Positions 45,991 through 54,269 of a DNA stretch of 64,000 nucleotides are shown piece after piece (the first letter of the stretch is position 1; each line of letters opens with the position of its first letter). The translations under genes and the position numbers were made by a program. The stretch lies in assembly GCA_016213205.1 (NCBI GenBank), contig JACRAZ010000017.1, positions 91,488 through 155,487 of the forward strand, in the 5' to 3' direction. Below the pieces are notes generated by a model. That model ran no database searches and was not told where the DNA came from. It saw only the letters and a program-made list of their open reading frames with translations. This DNA is from Burkholderiales bacterium. GTDB taxonomy: Bacteria > Pseudomonadota > Gammaproteobacteria > Burkholderiales > Burkholderiaceae_C.

Positions 45991-46644
45991 TCAGGCCGCA
46001 GCCTGGGCAGGCTGCTCGGCCTGTTGGGCCGCCATCTGGTCCTTGATGGCGAAGTACACGGCGATGCAGGCCTGCACATCGGCATTGGCCGAGTGCGAGT
46101 CCTCGAACTCGCGGCCGAAGAAGTGCCGGAAGGCCTCCTGCAGGTTCGGCGTCTTGCTGTGAAAGCGGCGGGCCGCCTTCATCTTCTCGGTCGGCGGCAG
46201 CGCGCAGATCGGCGTGGCCAGGCGCGCGGTGCACTCGGCCGAGCCCGCCTTCCACGTATCGGCCAGGGCGTTGGCCTGCTCGTCGCTCATCGCGTAGGGC
46301 AGGTGGCGCTTCATCGCGATGCGGGCGTCGAAGCTCTCGTTGTGGCCGACGCGGAAGGCCGCGCTGCCCCAGAGGTCGAGGAACAGCGACAGCGCGACGT
46401 TCTCTCCGACGCCGAGGTCGATGGCCTTCTCGGTGGTGATGCCGTGGATCTGTGCCACCTCGTCGGGGATCGTCCAGCCGTCGGGGCGGACGATCACGTC
46501 CATGCCGGCGATCATGGTGCGGGTGTCGATGTCGATCAGGCACGCCGCGAGCTGCACGATGTGCGGCTGGCGGGGGTCTTCGCTGGGCTCGCTGAAGAGC
46601 GGCAGGCCGGTCGTCTCGGTGTCGTAGAAGAGGGCTGGTTTCAT
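45991..46644 (-). CDS. DnaQ-like 3'-5' exonuclease
   Basis: 217 aa, DEDDh exonuclease fold. Exo I FYDTETTGLP (D8, E10), Exo II VGHNESFDARI and Exo III DSHSANADVQAC with the catalytic His and Asp. Part of the leftward recombination operon with RecT and the YqaJ exonuclease. It overlaps the upstream gene by 4 nt. Confidence 0.9.
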   Translation of the reverse strand: MKPALFYDTETTGLPLFSEPSEDPRQPHIVQLAACLIDIDTRTMIAGMDVIVRPDGWTIPDEVAQIHGITTEKAIDLGVGENVALSLFLDLWGSAAFRVGHNESFDARIAMKRHLPYAMSDEQANALADTWKAGSAECTARLATPICALPPTEKMKAARRFHSKTPNLQEAFRHFFGREFEDSHSANADVQACIAVYFAIKDQMAAQQAEQPAQAAA

Positions 46645-46892
46645 CGTTGGTCCTGGGCAGGGGTAGAAGGCGCCGGCGTGTGGCCGGCGGGCGTGGAGTC
46701 GTCTTCGAACACGAGGCGCGCGATGCGGCAGCGGCCCCAGGTGCTCATTCCGGCAGCGCGCTTCAGCGCTGCCTCTCGTGTGGCGTTCTTGGTGTAGGTC
46801 TCATGGACCAACGGGCCGCCGGGGTCGAGACCCCAGCGCGGGTGCGGGATGTCGTTGTCGGAGACGACGACGTAGATCGGTTCATCCATCAC
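46641..46892 (-). CDS. hypothetical phage protein
   Basis: 83 aa. PIYVVVSDNDIPHPRWG and TREAALKRAAGMSTWGRCRI; no named domain. ATGA overlaps with both neighbours. Confidence 0.6.
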   Translation of the reverse strand: MMDEPIYVVVSDNDIPHPRWGLDPGGPLVHETYTKNATREAALKRAAGMSTWGRCRIARLVFEDDSTPAGHTPAPSTPAQDQR

Positions 46893-48688
46893 GCTGCCTT
46901 CGCCTGCAGTTGCGCGATGCGGACGCTCTCGATGTGCTGCTGCAGCGCGGTGCAGATCCGGTCGAAGTCGCTCTCGCGGAACAGCCGCGCTGCACCGTCG
47001 ACACGAGCCGGAGCCACCTTCAGCGCTTCGCCGACGAAGGCCGCGGTCATCGTGAAGCCGAGGCGCTCGCAGACCGTGCCCAGCTTCAGCGTGGCCGGTT
47101 CGTCGGCGCGCGGCGCGGCGCGCAGCGGAGCAACGGTCGGTGCCGGTGCCAGCGCCGGGGACTGGTTCGGCGCAGCTGCTGCGGCGGGCTGCGGAGCCGC
47201 GGCCGGCGCCAGCGCTGCATTCGGCGGGACGGCTGGTGCTGCTGGGGTGGCCGCGGCGCGCTCGGCTTCCTCAGCCTGGCGCTGCGCAGCCGCGAGCGCT
47301 TCGGCCTCCTGCCGCTGGCGCTCGGCCTCCGCGCGCTTGCGCTCCTTGTCTGCCTCGGCCAGCTTGTGCTCGGCGATGCGGGACCGCACAACGGCCGCGA
47401 AGTCGTCGGGCGCCTTGTGCACCAGCGTGCTGAGATCGCGGAACAAGAAGCCGTAGTCGTCCTGCAGCCGGATCTGCTCGAAGGCGGCGGCGTTGGTTCG
47501 GATCGTCCTGGCCTGGCCGTCGGCTGCGATCTTCGCGGCGGCCAGCGTCTGGTCCAGCGCGTCCTGCATGCTGGCGACCGAGCGCAGGCCCTTGATCGAG
47601 CCGGCGAAGTCGGCCTGCACCGGCTGCAGCTGCAGCGGGGTGATCTCGGCGTTGAGCGTGCGGATGTGGTCGTCGAGCGCGCGCCGGGCCCGCGTCACCG
47701 CCTCTTCCTTGACCTCGGTCTTGCGGCGCGTCACCAGCTTGTCGAGGTCGAGCCGGACACGCTTGGCTTCGGCGCTGATGTCGTCGATCGCCTTGAAGAG
47801 CTCGTCGATGCTGGTGGTCTGCGCCAGGGCGTGCTGCTTCGCCGCGGCGAGGCGGCTCTCGACTTCCGAGCACCACTTCACCGCCTTCTCGGCATCTGCG
47901 AAGTCTTGGTCGGTGCGCAGCGTCCGGTTCACGCTGCGGATCGCCTCCAGCGCCGTGGCCTTGAACTCGGCCAGGTTGCTGGCGGTGACCTCGCCGGTAA
48001 CTTCGATGCGCAGCGCCGGCAGCGTTTCTGGGGCCTTGCCGACCGGCGCCGGTTCCGAGGTCTCCGGGAGCACGTAGGCTGCGAGGTCGCGCTCGAACTG
48101 GGCCCAGCCGTCGATGATTTGCTGCCGCAGCTGCAGGTCGGGGTAGTACCAGCAGTCATGCTCCTCGAGGAGGTTGCCATCGGCGTCCCAGGCCGACGCC
48201 ATGAAAAGGGTACGGCGCGCCTGGCTGATCAGAAGCTGCTGCTCCATCTGCACCCGGTACATCAAGGGCAGGCAGCGGCCGCGCTCGAGCTCACGCCCCG
48301 CGGCCGGCAGGTGCTCCATGTCACTGAATGCGGCGCGGAGTTCCGCGTTCAGGGCCTTGTGCTCGAAGCTCTCGGACTCGTCGAGCGTGAGACCGTCGAA
48401 GCTGGCGGAGAGCCGACCTTCGGAGCCAGTGACCGGGTACAGGTCCTGGCCGATGATTTCCTCGGCGAGCGGTCGAGCCAGCGCCTCGGCACGGTGGCCG
48501 TTGGCGAAGCGCATCTGCGTCGCGACATCGACCTCTGGGGCGACACCGGTATGCAGCTCGCGCAGCAACTGGGCCCGCGTCTTGTACGGGCTGCAGCCCA
48601 TCATGGCCGGCGCATCGCTGGCGTTGAAGTGCTCGGCCCGGTAGGCCTTCCATTCCGGCGAACCCTGGATCAGTTGGTGGGTCTTCAT
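46889..48688 (-). CDS. YqaJ/lambda-type exonuclease with long C-terminal region
   Basis: 599 aa. Residues about 5-150 are a YqaJ viral recombinase: QGSPEWKAYRAEHFNASDAP, SASFDGLTLD and FEHKA (D and E-x-K active-site residues). The middle (about 240-400) is coiled coil and resembles DUF1351-type phage proteins, then an Ala/Glu-rich helix, an Ala/Pro linker and a C-terminal domain. With RecT directly upstream it forms a lambda Exo/Beta-like recombination pair. Confidence 0.85.
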   Translation of the reverse strand: MKTHQLIQGSPEWKAYRAEHFNASDAPAMMGCSPYKTRAQLLRELHTGVAPEVDVATQMRFANGHRAEALARPLAEEIIGQDLYPVTGSEGRLSASFDGLTLDESESFEHKALNAELRAAFSDMEHLPAAGRELERGRCLPLMYRVQMEQQLLISQARRTLFMASAWDADGNLLEEHDCWYYPDLQLRQQIIDGWAQFERDLAAYVLPETSEPAPVGKAPETLPALRIEVTGEVTASNLAEFKATALEAIRSVNRTLRTDQDFADAEKAVKWCSEVESRLAAAKQHALAQTTSIDELFKAIDDISAEAKRVRLDLDKLVTRRKTEVKEEAVTRARRALDDHIRTLNAEITPLQLQPVQADFAGSIKGLRSVASMQDALDQTLAAAKIAADGQARTIRTNAAAFEQIRLQDDYGFLFRDLSTLVHKAPDDFAAVVRSRIAEHKLAEADKERKRAEAERQRQEAEALAAAQRQAEEAERAAATPAAPAVPPNAALAPAAAPQPAAAAAPNQSPALAPAPTVAPLRAAPRADEPATLKLGTVCERLGFTMTAAFVGEALKVAPARVDGAARLFRESDFDRICTALQQHIESVRIAQLQAKAA

Positions 48689-49677
48689 TGCTGCGAACCC
48701 TCCGCTGCTTCCATCTCTTCGCGGAAGTCGTCGTGGCCGTCATTCGGCTGCGCCGCGGCCGGCTCGGGCGCCGGAGCCGAGGAGGGCGGTGCGGCGTTCG
48801 TGGCCACGGGCCGCTTCAGCGCCAGGATCGAGGCCTTCTGGGCTTCGCTGAAGGTCGCCTTCGTGCTCAGCGTGGCCAGCAGGTCAGGGGCCGTCTTCTT
48901 GCCGTCGGCCACCAGCTTGGTCCACGCCGGCAGGTTCTTGGCGAAGTCAGCGTCGGCGTAAGCCGGAAGCTCAGGGCGGGCCGGCGTGACAGCTGGCGGC
49001 TTGGGCTGGCTCTCGTCAAGCGGATCGTCCTCGCGCCCAAACTGCAACTCGTCGGGTGTGTAGACGCCGAGCAGCACGTCGGGTGCATGCAAGCGACCCC
49101 AGCGCTTGGCACCCAGATAGGCCAGCTGCTGTCGCGCATCAGTAGCCCAGTTCGGCGAGTTGCGAACGCCGCCCACCTGGGCCATCGTGATGCGCAGAAC
49201 CCGCGGCTCGGTCTCGCCGCGCAGCATTGCCGACACCTCGCACCAATGCGCGGCGTTGTGGTCTTCCTTGCCCTTGGTGCCGTCCCAGCCGTCAGACCAC
49301 CGATAGTTGATGCGCGTGGCCAACAGAGGGGAGTTGTTCAGCACCGCCACCACCAGCTGGGCCTCGTAGCCCAGCGTGCCGTTCACGATGTGAGTTTTCT
49401 GGGCGACGGCGATGTGATCCATGCCCCAGCGCATCGCTTGGCCGATCACGGCAGCGCAGTCGCCGACATTGCCTTGCAGGTGCTTGGGGATCGTGGCGCG
49501 GCCGGACGCCATGATCTCGGCGAGACGCAACACCTTGTCGAAGGTGTCGCCGGCCAGCATGTCCCGCACGCCGAAGGAGGACTGCCGAAGCAGGCGCTGG
49601 AAGTCGGTGGGTGGGTCCTGGGTCATGGGGCCCGGCAGCACGCGCTGCTGTTCGGGGGTGGCTTGGGTGACGTTCAC
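48685..49677 (-). CDS. recT: RecT-family single-strand annealing protein
   Basis: 330 aa. Family blocks: ATIPKHLQGNVGDCAAVIGQA, GYEAQLVVAVLNN, INYRWSDGW and WATDARQQLAYLGAKRWGRLH. The C-terminal third is acidic/Pro-rich. The start is GTG 49677, with AAAGGA 8 nt upstream and a GTGA overlap with the preceding gene. Confidence 0.92.
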   Translation of the reverse strand: MNVTQATPEQQRVLPGPMTQDPPTDFQRLLRQSSFGVRDMLAGDTFDKVLRLAEIMASGRATIPKHLQGNVGDCAAVIGQAMRWGMDHIAVAQKTHIVNGTLGYEAQLVVAVLNNSPLLATRINYRWSDGWDGTKGKEDHNAAHWCEVSAMLRGETEPRVLRITMAQVGGVRNSPNWATDARQQLAYLGAKRWGRLHAPDVLLGVYTPDELQFGREDDPLDESQPKPPAVTPARPELPAYADADFAKNLPAWTKLVADGKKTAPDLLATLSTKATFSEAQKASILALKRPVATNAAPPSSAPAPEPAAAQPNDGHDDFREEMEAAEGSQQ

Positions 49678-49805
49678 AGCGTCGGTCCTTTCGGGTCGGT
49701 GATGAAGTGCCACAGCGCGCGGGCGAAGCGGCGGATTCGGGTGGTCCAGCGGGGGACATAGATCTCCACCGCGTAGCAGTAGTCGATGCGGCTGCGGCGG
49801 CTCAC
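49674..49805 (-). CDS. small basic phage protein
   Basis: 43 aa (SRRSRIDYCYAVEIYVPRW to HFITDPKGPTL). It is supported by overlaps on both sides: GTG start in the TGA of the gene upstream, TGA stop in the GTG of recT. No function. Confidence 0.5.
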   Translation of the reverse strand: MSRRSRIDYCYAVEIYVPRWTTRIRRFARALWHFITDPKGPTL

Positions 49806-50029
49806 GACGAGAACCCCCAGGGCCACACCACGCTGGCGGCCAGCGCCAGCACGAAGGCGGCGGGCAGGGCCCACCACAGCAGCGCGCTCTCGCGCTCCGA
49901 CTCGGCGACGATCGCCTCGTAGTCCTGGCGCTCGGCTTCTGCGATGTCCAGCGGCGTGGGGCCGGTGTCGCAGATGTCCTCGGCGTCGAGGATCGTTTCC
50001 GCGTTGAGCAGGTCGAGGTGCGATCTCAT
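49802..50029 (-). CDS. small membrane protein of phage
   Basis: 75 aa with a polar acidic N-terminus and one C-terminal transmembrane helix (LLWWALPAAFVLALAASVVW). ATGA overlap upstream. Unknown function. Confidence 0.6.
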   Translation of the reverse strand: MRSHLDLLNAETILDAEDICDTGPTPLDIAEAERQDYEAIVAESERESALLWWALPAAFVLALAASVVWPWGFSS

Positions 50030-50235
50030 CGCGTCACCTCACGTGCTTCGCAGAAGGTGTGCAGGGTCAGCGTCAGCGGGCCCTTGAACTGGCTGCGCGC
50101 TGCTGAAACCTGCTTGTCGAGGTAGTTGATGCAGTCGGGCCGGGTCTGGAAGTCCAGGCGCACCGGCACGCTCACAGTGCCGTGCGGCGTTTGGCCGCTC
50201 AATGTGGCGATCAGGATGTAGGCAGTGATCTTCAT
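50026..50235 (-). CDS. small possibly exported phage protein
   Basis: 69 aa with an N-terminal hydrophobic start (KITAYILIATLSG) that could be a signal or anchor, and two cysteines. ATGA overlap with its neighbour. Confidence 0.5.
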   Translation of the reverse strand: MKITAYILIATLSGQTPHGTVSVPVRLDFQTRPDCINYLDKQVSAARSQFKGPLTLTLHTFCEAREVTR

Positions 50236-50495
50236 TCGCGGTTTCTCCGCTCGTCGGCGCGCGCGTCCTCGCGCTCTTGGTGCGCGCACTCGGCATCTGC
50301 GTAGCCGGTGAACGCCGGCGTGCCAATGGTGGGGATCGGGCCGCCAGGGAAGGCGGCGAAACCGCGCTCGTAGGCATGCGCATCGGCCAGGCTTTGGAAT
50401 GCGCGCCGGCGGCCGACGCGGGCGGTGTAGACGGTGGCTTTGGCGATCACATCGGCGGCGCCGAACAGGATGGCCAGCGGGTCGGTGGTGTTCAC
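50232..50495 (-). CDS. hypothetical phage protein
   Basis: 87 aa; YTARVGRRRAFQSLADAHAY, then FAAFPGGPIPTIGTPAFTGY. GTG start overlapping the stop before it. A protein of this type (Ribosome modulation factor-like FxxG pattern) is common in phages, but no function is assigned. Confidence 0.5.
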   Translation of the reverse strand: MNTTDPLAILFGAADVIAKATVYTARVGRRRAFQSLADAHAYERGFAAFPGGPIPTIGTPAFTGYADAECAHQEREDARADERRNRE

Positions 50496-50701
50496 TTCCG
50501 CTGCTCCTTCCACTTCGCGATCGCGGCTGCGAGAGCGGTGCGAGCGAACTCGCTGCCGCCGGCGCGCTTCAGGTCGCGGTGCAGGCTAGCTGTGCACCAG
50601 AACCCGAATTGCTTGCTATAGAGCGGGCTGCCGTGGGGTGCCCGGGTCTTCGGGCGGTTTTGGCGCTGCTTCGCGCCGTGGTCCGGCCTTTGCCGTCGCA
50701 T
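50492..50701 (-). CDS. first gene of leftward operon, hypothetical
   Basis: 69 aa, very basic (NRPKTRAPHGSPLYSKQFGF). ATG 50701 has AGGAG about 5 nt upstream and lies 38 nt after the PL -10 box, so it is the first gene on the early transcript. Unknown function. Confidence 0.5.
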   Translation of the reverse strand: MRRQRPDHGAKQRQNRPKTRAPHGSPLYSKQFGFWCTASLHRDLKRAGGSEFARTALAAAIAKWKEQRK

Positions 50702-50738
50702 TCCTGTCTCCTTGCGCCTTGGAAGGCGTGTCGGAGCC

Positions 50739-50775
50739 AGTATATGTATTGCCTATGCTCATTGCAATAGGCAAT
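50739..50775 (-). promoter_or_regulatory. leftward early promoter PL with operator
   Basis: Minus strand: -35 TTGCAA (50767-50762), 17-nt spacer, -10 TATACT (50744-50739). An inverted repeat, ATTGCCTAT (50748-50756) and ATAGGCAAT (50767-50775), overlaps both boxes and is the likely repressor site. Related half-sites occur at the other promoter, 52.8 kb. Confidence 0.8.
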
Positions 50776-50837
50776 GCCGATGTTTGCGGCCGCAACAAGC
50801 CGACCGGCGTGTCGCGGCCGGCGTGCCTATGTAGGAA

Positions 50838-51143
50838 TCACTGCTCCGGCGGGAACTCGAATTCCTTCGGCGCGCAGCTGGTGGAGACCGCGCCGGTTGG
50901 GGTCATCGCGACGATGCAGCGGGTGACCTCGCCGAGCTCGCCCGGGATTGCAACGACGTGCACGACGCCGCCACTGTTTGGCAGCTGCAGGCTGGCGTCC
51001 AGCCGAGGCGGCTGCGGCCTGGCGGCCGCCGGTCGCGGGGGCGGCTCGTGCTGCCTGCCGCAGCCGGCAACGCCGGCGGCGCCCACCGCGAGTGCGAGGC
51101 TAGCGCGCAGCAGTCTTGAACGAGAAAGTCTGGCCGGCGGCAT
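50838..51143 (-). CDS. putative lipoprotein (lysogenic conversion candidate)
   Basis: 101 aa; signal peptide (RLLRASLALAVGAAGVAGC) with lipobox AGC, then a Pro-rich stretch and a small domain with two cysteines (VTRCIVAMTPTGAVSTSCAP). Overlaps the upstream lipoprotein by 44 nt. Lies outside the PL operon, in the lysogeny region. Confidence 0.65.
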   Translation of the reverse strand: MPPARLSRSRLLRASLALAVGAAGVAGCGRQHEPPPRPAAARPQPPRLDASLQLPNSGGVVHVVAIPGELGEVTRCIVAMTPTGAVSTSCAPKEFEFPPEQ

Positions 51144-51822
51144 TAACGTTCACTGTTATCGGGACCGCGCCAACCGACGGAGCAGGGAAGAACAGCACCC
51201 CGAGCGCGGTCGCACCGGGCGGGATCGTGTAAGAGCTGCGAAGCCAGTTCCCGCCGGCCCACAGCGTGTGGCTCCTTCCCTCTTCGCGGTCCCGCGCCGC
51301 GTTCATCGCGTTGCCCATTGCGTAGCCCTGCGAGAAGCCCGAAGCGAATCCACCCGCGGGCGTGGTGGTGCCACTGTACCGATACACGTTGCCGGTCTGG
51401 GCGCTGGTCACTGTGCCTGTGGTCCGGTAGTAGTCGGGCCCGAAGGCCGGAATCGCGGGCGGGGGCGTGCCGGCGAGCGTGGAGGCCGTCGCCATGAAGG
51501 GCTCAAACTCGGTGGGGTTCAGCATTCGCCCGTTCGCATCGATGAGCGAGACCCGTGGAGTGACTGACAAGGCCTCGGTGGTGATGTTCTTGAAGGTCAA
51601 CGTGAGCCTGTAGCCAGGCATCCGCTGCCCCCTTGCGAACGACAGCGAGTAGCCGGTGACAAGGCCAAAGCCATCCGCGAACTCATGTGGCTCGGACGTG
51701 CCGGGCAGGGTCTGCGACCGGCTCGGGTCGTTCAGCGCAGTGGTTTGGACTGCTGCGCAGCCACATAGCACGACCACGGATGCGATTGCAAGATTCAGTT
51801 TTGTCGAATGTGAAAAGTGCAC
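51100..51822 (-). CDS. putative lipoprotein (lysogenic conversion candidate)
   Basis: 240 aa with lipoprotein signal (KLNLAIASVVVLCGCA). The rest is beta-rich (GYRLTLTFKNITTEALSVTP, VSLIDANGRM) and ends with SVGAVPITVNVNAAGQTFSF. The GTG at 51822 is preferred because GGGGAGG lies just upstream; ATG 51855 has no such site. No homologous function recognised; surface exclusion would fit the place in the prophage. Confidence 0.65.
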   Translation of the reverse strand: MHFSHSTKLNLAIASVVVLCGCAAVQTTALNDPSRSQTLPGTSEPHEFADGFGLVTGYSLSFARGQRMPGYRLTLTFKNITTEALSVTPRVSLIDANGRMLNPTEFEPFMATASTLAGTPPPAIPAFGPDYYRTTGTVTSAQTGNVYRYSGTTTPAGGFASGFSQGYAMGNAMNAARDREEGRSHTLWAGGNWLRSSYTIPPGATALGVLFFPAPSVGAVPITVNVNAAGQTFSFKTAAR

Positions 51823-51998
51823 TTTGCCTCCCCGATTTCTGTGCCGATGGCTCATCGACTGAGCCTGTCAGGCACGATGATTCACCTATGAAAAAGGTAC
51901 CGCTGAATGCGTGTGCGTCCTGTTAGATCAACGCTACAGCGATGTGCTACAAGTGTTTGCTGGCGCGCGGCCCAGGTGCCGCAGGGAATTGGAGCGTC

Positions 51999-52532
51999 AT
52001 GCTGTACAAGCCTGAGTGGGTAGGCCTCGGGATCGAGGCAATGATAGGTTCCGTTGGGAGCGTGGCTGTTGTCGAAGCACGCGGTGTCGTGACCAGGGCG
52101 GTGTTGTTCCGCCTGCTGTGCGACATCCGGCAGTGGACGGATGAGGGAGGCATCAACTCCTACGTGCTGAGGTTAGATCGGGCCGTGCTCGCGGCGAGCG
52201 AGATCGAGGTGCTTGACGCTGCGATCGATGCTGCGGCGGGTCAGCTGGTGCCAAAGGTTCCGGCTGCCGTCGTCGCGGGGCCAGCGGATCTGGAGGCGTT
52301 CGTGAGGCATTGCATCCTCATGGGCGAACAGGGGTTTTGCCGTCGCGCCTTTTCCGCGCCGGAGCCGGCGATGGTGTGGGCTCAGCAGTCGGCGCTGGTG
52401 CATGCCGCTTGGACCGCAACTCTGCGGCGACCTCTTGGACTCGCGCAAGAAGCTTCCCAAGAAGATCCGCCTTCACCTGACCGTCCGGGAGTTCGTCGTA
52501 GGCGTGCGCGAGCATCAGCCCAGCAGGGCTAG
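51999..52532 (+). CDS. hypothetical protein in immunity region
   Basis: 177 aa from ATG 51999 with GGAG 4 nt upstream. The alternating strands and helices (GSVGSVAVVEARGVVTRAVL, SYVLRLDRAVLA, VPAAVVAGPADLEAFVRHC) suggest a small alpha/beta domain, perhaps STAS-like; unproven. It is the only rightward gene here and its 3' 215 bp overlap the repressor gene antisense, so one of the two ends could be shorter than drawn. Confidence 0.5.
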   Translation: MLYKPEWVGLGIEAMIGSVGSVAVVEARGVVTRAVLFRLLCDIRQWTDEGGINSYVLRLDRAVLAASEIEVLDAAIDAAAGQLVPKVPAAVVAGPADLEAFVRHCILMGEQGFCRRAFSAPEPAMVWAQQSALVHAAWTATLRRPLGLAQEASQEDPPSPDRPGVRRRRARASAQQG

Positions 52533-52794
52533 GCTGCTTCGCGAAGAACGACGAAAGGTCGGCAGCAGCAGGGACCGACCAGCTCGCTGGCAAGCCCCAG
52601 TGCTCCGGCCCGACCTTGTCGGAGAAGTACTGCACCAGGTGTGGGATGTGCTTCTTGGCGATCCGCCCGAACTTGATCCACTCCGATACCGACGGCTGTT
52701 GGATGCCGAATTCAGAGGCCACCTCCGCCTGGGTGACACCCTTGCGCTCCATCGCGCCCTTCAGCGCCTGACCTAGATCTTTACCCGTCAGCAT
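52318..52794 (-). CDS. phage repressor, XRE-type
   Basis: 158 aa. N-terminal HTH: LGQALKGAMERKGVTQAEVA then GIQQPSVSEWIKFGRI. The C-terminal half is helical and ends in a Pro/Ala-rich basic tail; there is no S24 peptidase domain, so induction by RecA-driven self-cleavage is not expected. ATG 52794 is used (start M-L-T-G-K-D-L). Position between the mirror-image promoters makes it the lysogeny repressor by inference. Confidence 0.8.
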   Translation of the reverse strand: MLTGKDLGQALKGAMERKGVTQAEVASEFGIQQPSVSEWIKFGRIAKKHIPHLVQYFSDKVGPEHWGLPASWSVPAAADLSSFFAKQPSPAGLMLAHAYDELPDGQVKADLLGKLLARVQEVAAELRSKRHAPAPTAEPTPSPAPARKRRDGKTPVRP

Positions 52795-52810
52795 GGCGGG
52801 ATTCGAACAG

Positions 52811-52864
52811 GCAGTGCCTATCATCGGCAATGCATTTGCCGCGAGCATCTGTATTACCTATACT
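52811..52864 (+). promoter_or_regulatory. rightward promoter PR with operator half-sites
   Basis: -35 TTGCCG (52836-52841), 17-nt spacer, -10 TATACT (52859-52864). Half-sites related to ATTGCCTAT of PL occur as TGCCTATC, GGCAATGC and ATTACCTAT (52853-52861), covering the promoter and the repressor start region. The expected transcript start is about 52,871. Confidence 0.75.
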
Positions 52865-52887
52865 GGCGCGCTATGGAGAACGCTGCC

Positions 52888-53196
52888 GTGAAGCGGGCGG
52901 TGCAAGCCGCCGGCACCCAAATCGAGCTCGGGCGCCGCCTGGGACAGTTCGACCGAACTTCGCCCCGTCACCGGGACAAGCGCGAGATCAGCCAGTCCGT
53001 GATCAGCGAATGGGCTTGCGGCCGCCGTCCGGTGCCTGCAGGCCGTTGCGCCCAGGTCGAGTTCGTAGTCGGCGCTGCTGTCACGGCTGAAGAACTTCGG
53101 CCGGACCTGAAGTGGGTCCGCGTGCCGGATCAGGCGTGGCCGCATCCGGCCGGGCGCCCGGTGGTGGACGTCAACACGTTTGCGAAGGCGGCCTGA
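52888..53196 (+). CDS. YdaS/Cro-like regulator
   Basis: 102 aa. VKRAVQAAGTQIELGRRLG and SQSVISEWACGRRPVPAGRC (HTH), VGAAVTAEELRPDLKWVR match YdaS/Cro-type proteins. Two starts are possible: ATG 52873, only about 2 nt after the predicted transcript start (leaderless), or GTG 52888 with GGAG 9 nt upstream; the latter is used. Opposes the repressor across the operator region. Confidence 0.8.
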   Translation: MKRAVQAAGTQIELGRRLGQFDRTSPRHRDKREISQSVISEWACGRRPVPAGRCAQVEFVVGAAVTAEELRPDLKWVRVPDQAWPHPAGRPVVDVNTFAKAA

Positions 53197-53336
53197 AATG
53201 GTTGCGGTGTCCATGTCCGGCATCGTCTGCCACTGGGCGACTTCACGCATCCCACTCGTCCCAACGAGCTTCGGCGTGCACCGTGGAACCAGCCGTCTCG
53301 GCAGGGAAAGTTGGACCGAGTTGGAAGGGGCTTTCG

Positions 53337-53738
53337 ATGGGGCCTGAAAGCATCTACGAGGCCCTGATCGAGTGCTGCAGGGCCATCGGCGGATCCAAGG
53401 CCGCAGCGGCGCTGCTGTGGCCTGCAAAGGCGGCGCGCGATGTCGAGGATGCAAGGCGCTACCTCGCCGCCTGCCTCAATCCCGATAGGTCCGAGAAGCT
53501 GTCGCTCGATGAGGTCCTCCTGATCATGCGTACCGCGCGCGATCACGGCTGCCACATCGGGATGAACTATCTCGCGACGACCTTGGGCTACGCCGAGCCG
53601 GTGCCCATCGACACGAAGGACGAGCTCGCCGAGCTGCTGCGGGCCTCCATCGAGGCCAACCGCGAGACCCAGCGGAGGCAGGAGCGCATCGAGCGCCTTC
53701 TGGAGCAGCAGCAGCCGCGCCCGCGCGCCGTTGCCTGA
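53337..53738 (+). CDS. phage CII-like regulatory protein
   Basis: 133 aa with GGAAGGGG upstream. N-terminal YEALIECCRAIGGSKAAAAL, then ACLNPDRSEKLSLDEVLLIM and MNYLATTLGY, recall the phage regulatory CII (CP76) family; the C-terminus is coiled coil (ANRETQRRQERIERLLEQQQ). The 140 nt before it contain nothing recognisable. Confidence 0.65.
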   Translation: MGPESIYEALIECCRAIGGSKAAAALLWPAKAARDVEDARRYLAACLNPDRSEKLSLDEVLLIMRTARDHGCHIGMNYLATTLGYAEPVPIDTKDELAELLRASIEANRETQRRQERIERLLEQQQPRPRAVA

Positions 53739-53753
53739 AACCACGCCGAGGCC

Positions 53754-54269
53754 ATGAGCATCGAATGGACGACCCGACAGCTTCATTCGCCGCTGCAGCG
53801 GCTGGTCGATCAGCCGGCACCGCACCCGAGCCGGAACCCGCGGCCGCCAGGCGTGATCCGGCCTGGTTCTGCGGCCGACGCCGTGCTCGAGCTGATGCGG
53901 CGCAACCCGGACCGGCTGTTCTGGCGCCACCAGATCATTCACGCCACCGGGCGCACCCGCAAGGCCGTGGATTGGGCGCTGATCTTCCTCGAAGCGCTCA
54001 AGCTGATCGTGGCCATCGACACCGGGCACTCGCCCAGGGTGGGCACGAAGCAGTTCAGGCTGGCCCGGGGCAAACGAGGCCGGCCCGGGCTGCCGGCCGG
54101 GCAGCGCCGCGTGCAGGTGCCGATGCGCATCCGGGGGGAGCTACTCGACAAGCTGATGTGGCTGGGCCCGGAGTGGCTCGATGCTGCGGTGGAAAGCGCG
54201 CCCGTCCTTCGCTCGGCGCCGGCGCAGGAATTTCCGCATGCGGAAATTCAGGCAGGGGCTAAGGGGTGA
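53754..54269 (+). CDS. hypothetical phage DNA-binding protein
   Basis: 171 aa; a winged-helix-like stretch (RLFWRHQIIHATGRTRKAVD, then ALIFLEALKLIVAI) and a basic linker. Stop overlaps the GTG of the next gene. Function unknown. Confidence 0.6.
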   Translation: MSIEWTTRQLHSPLQRLVDQPAPHPSRNPRPPGVIRPGSAADAVLELMRRNPDRLFWRHQIIHATGRTRKAVDWALIFLEALKLIVAIDTGHSPRVGTKQFRLARGKRGRPGLPAGQRRVQVPMRIRGELLDKLMWLGPEWLDAAVESAPVLRSAPAQEFPHAEIQAGAKG

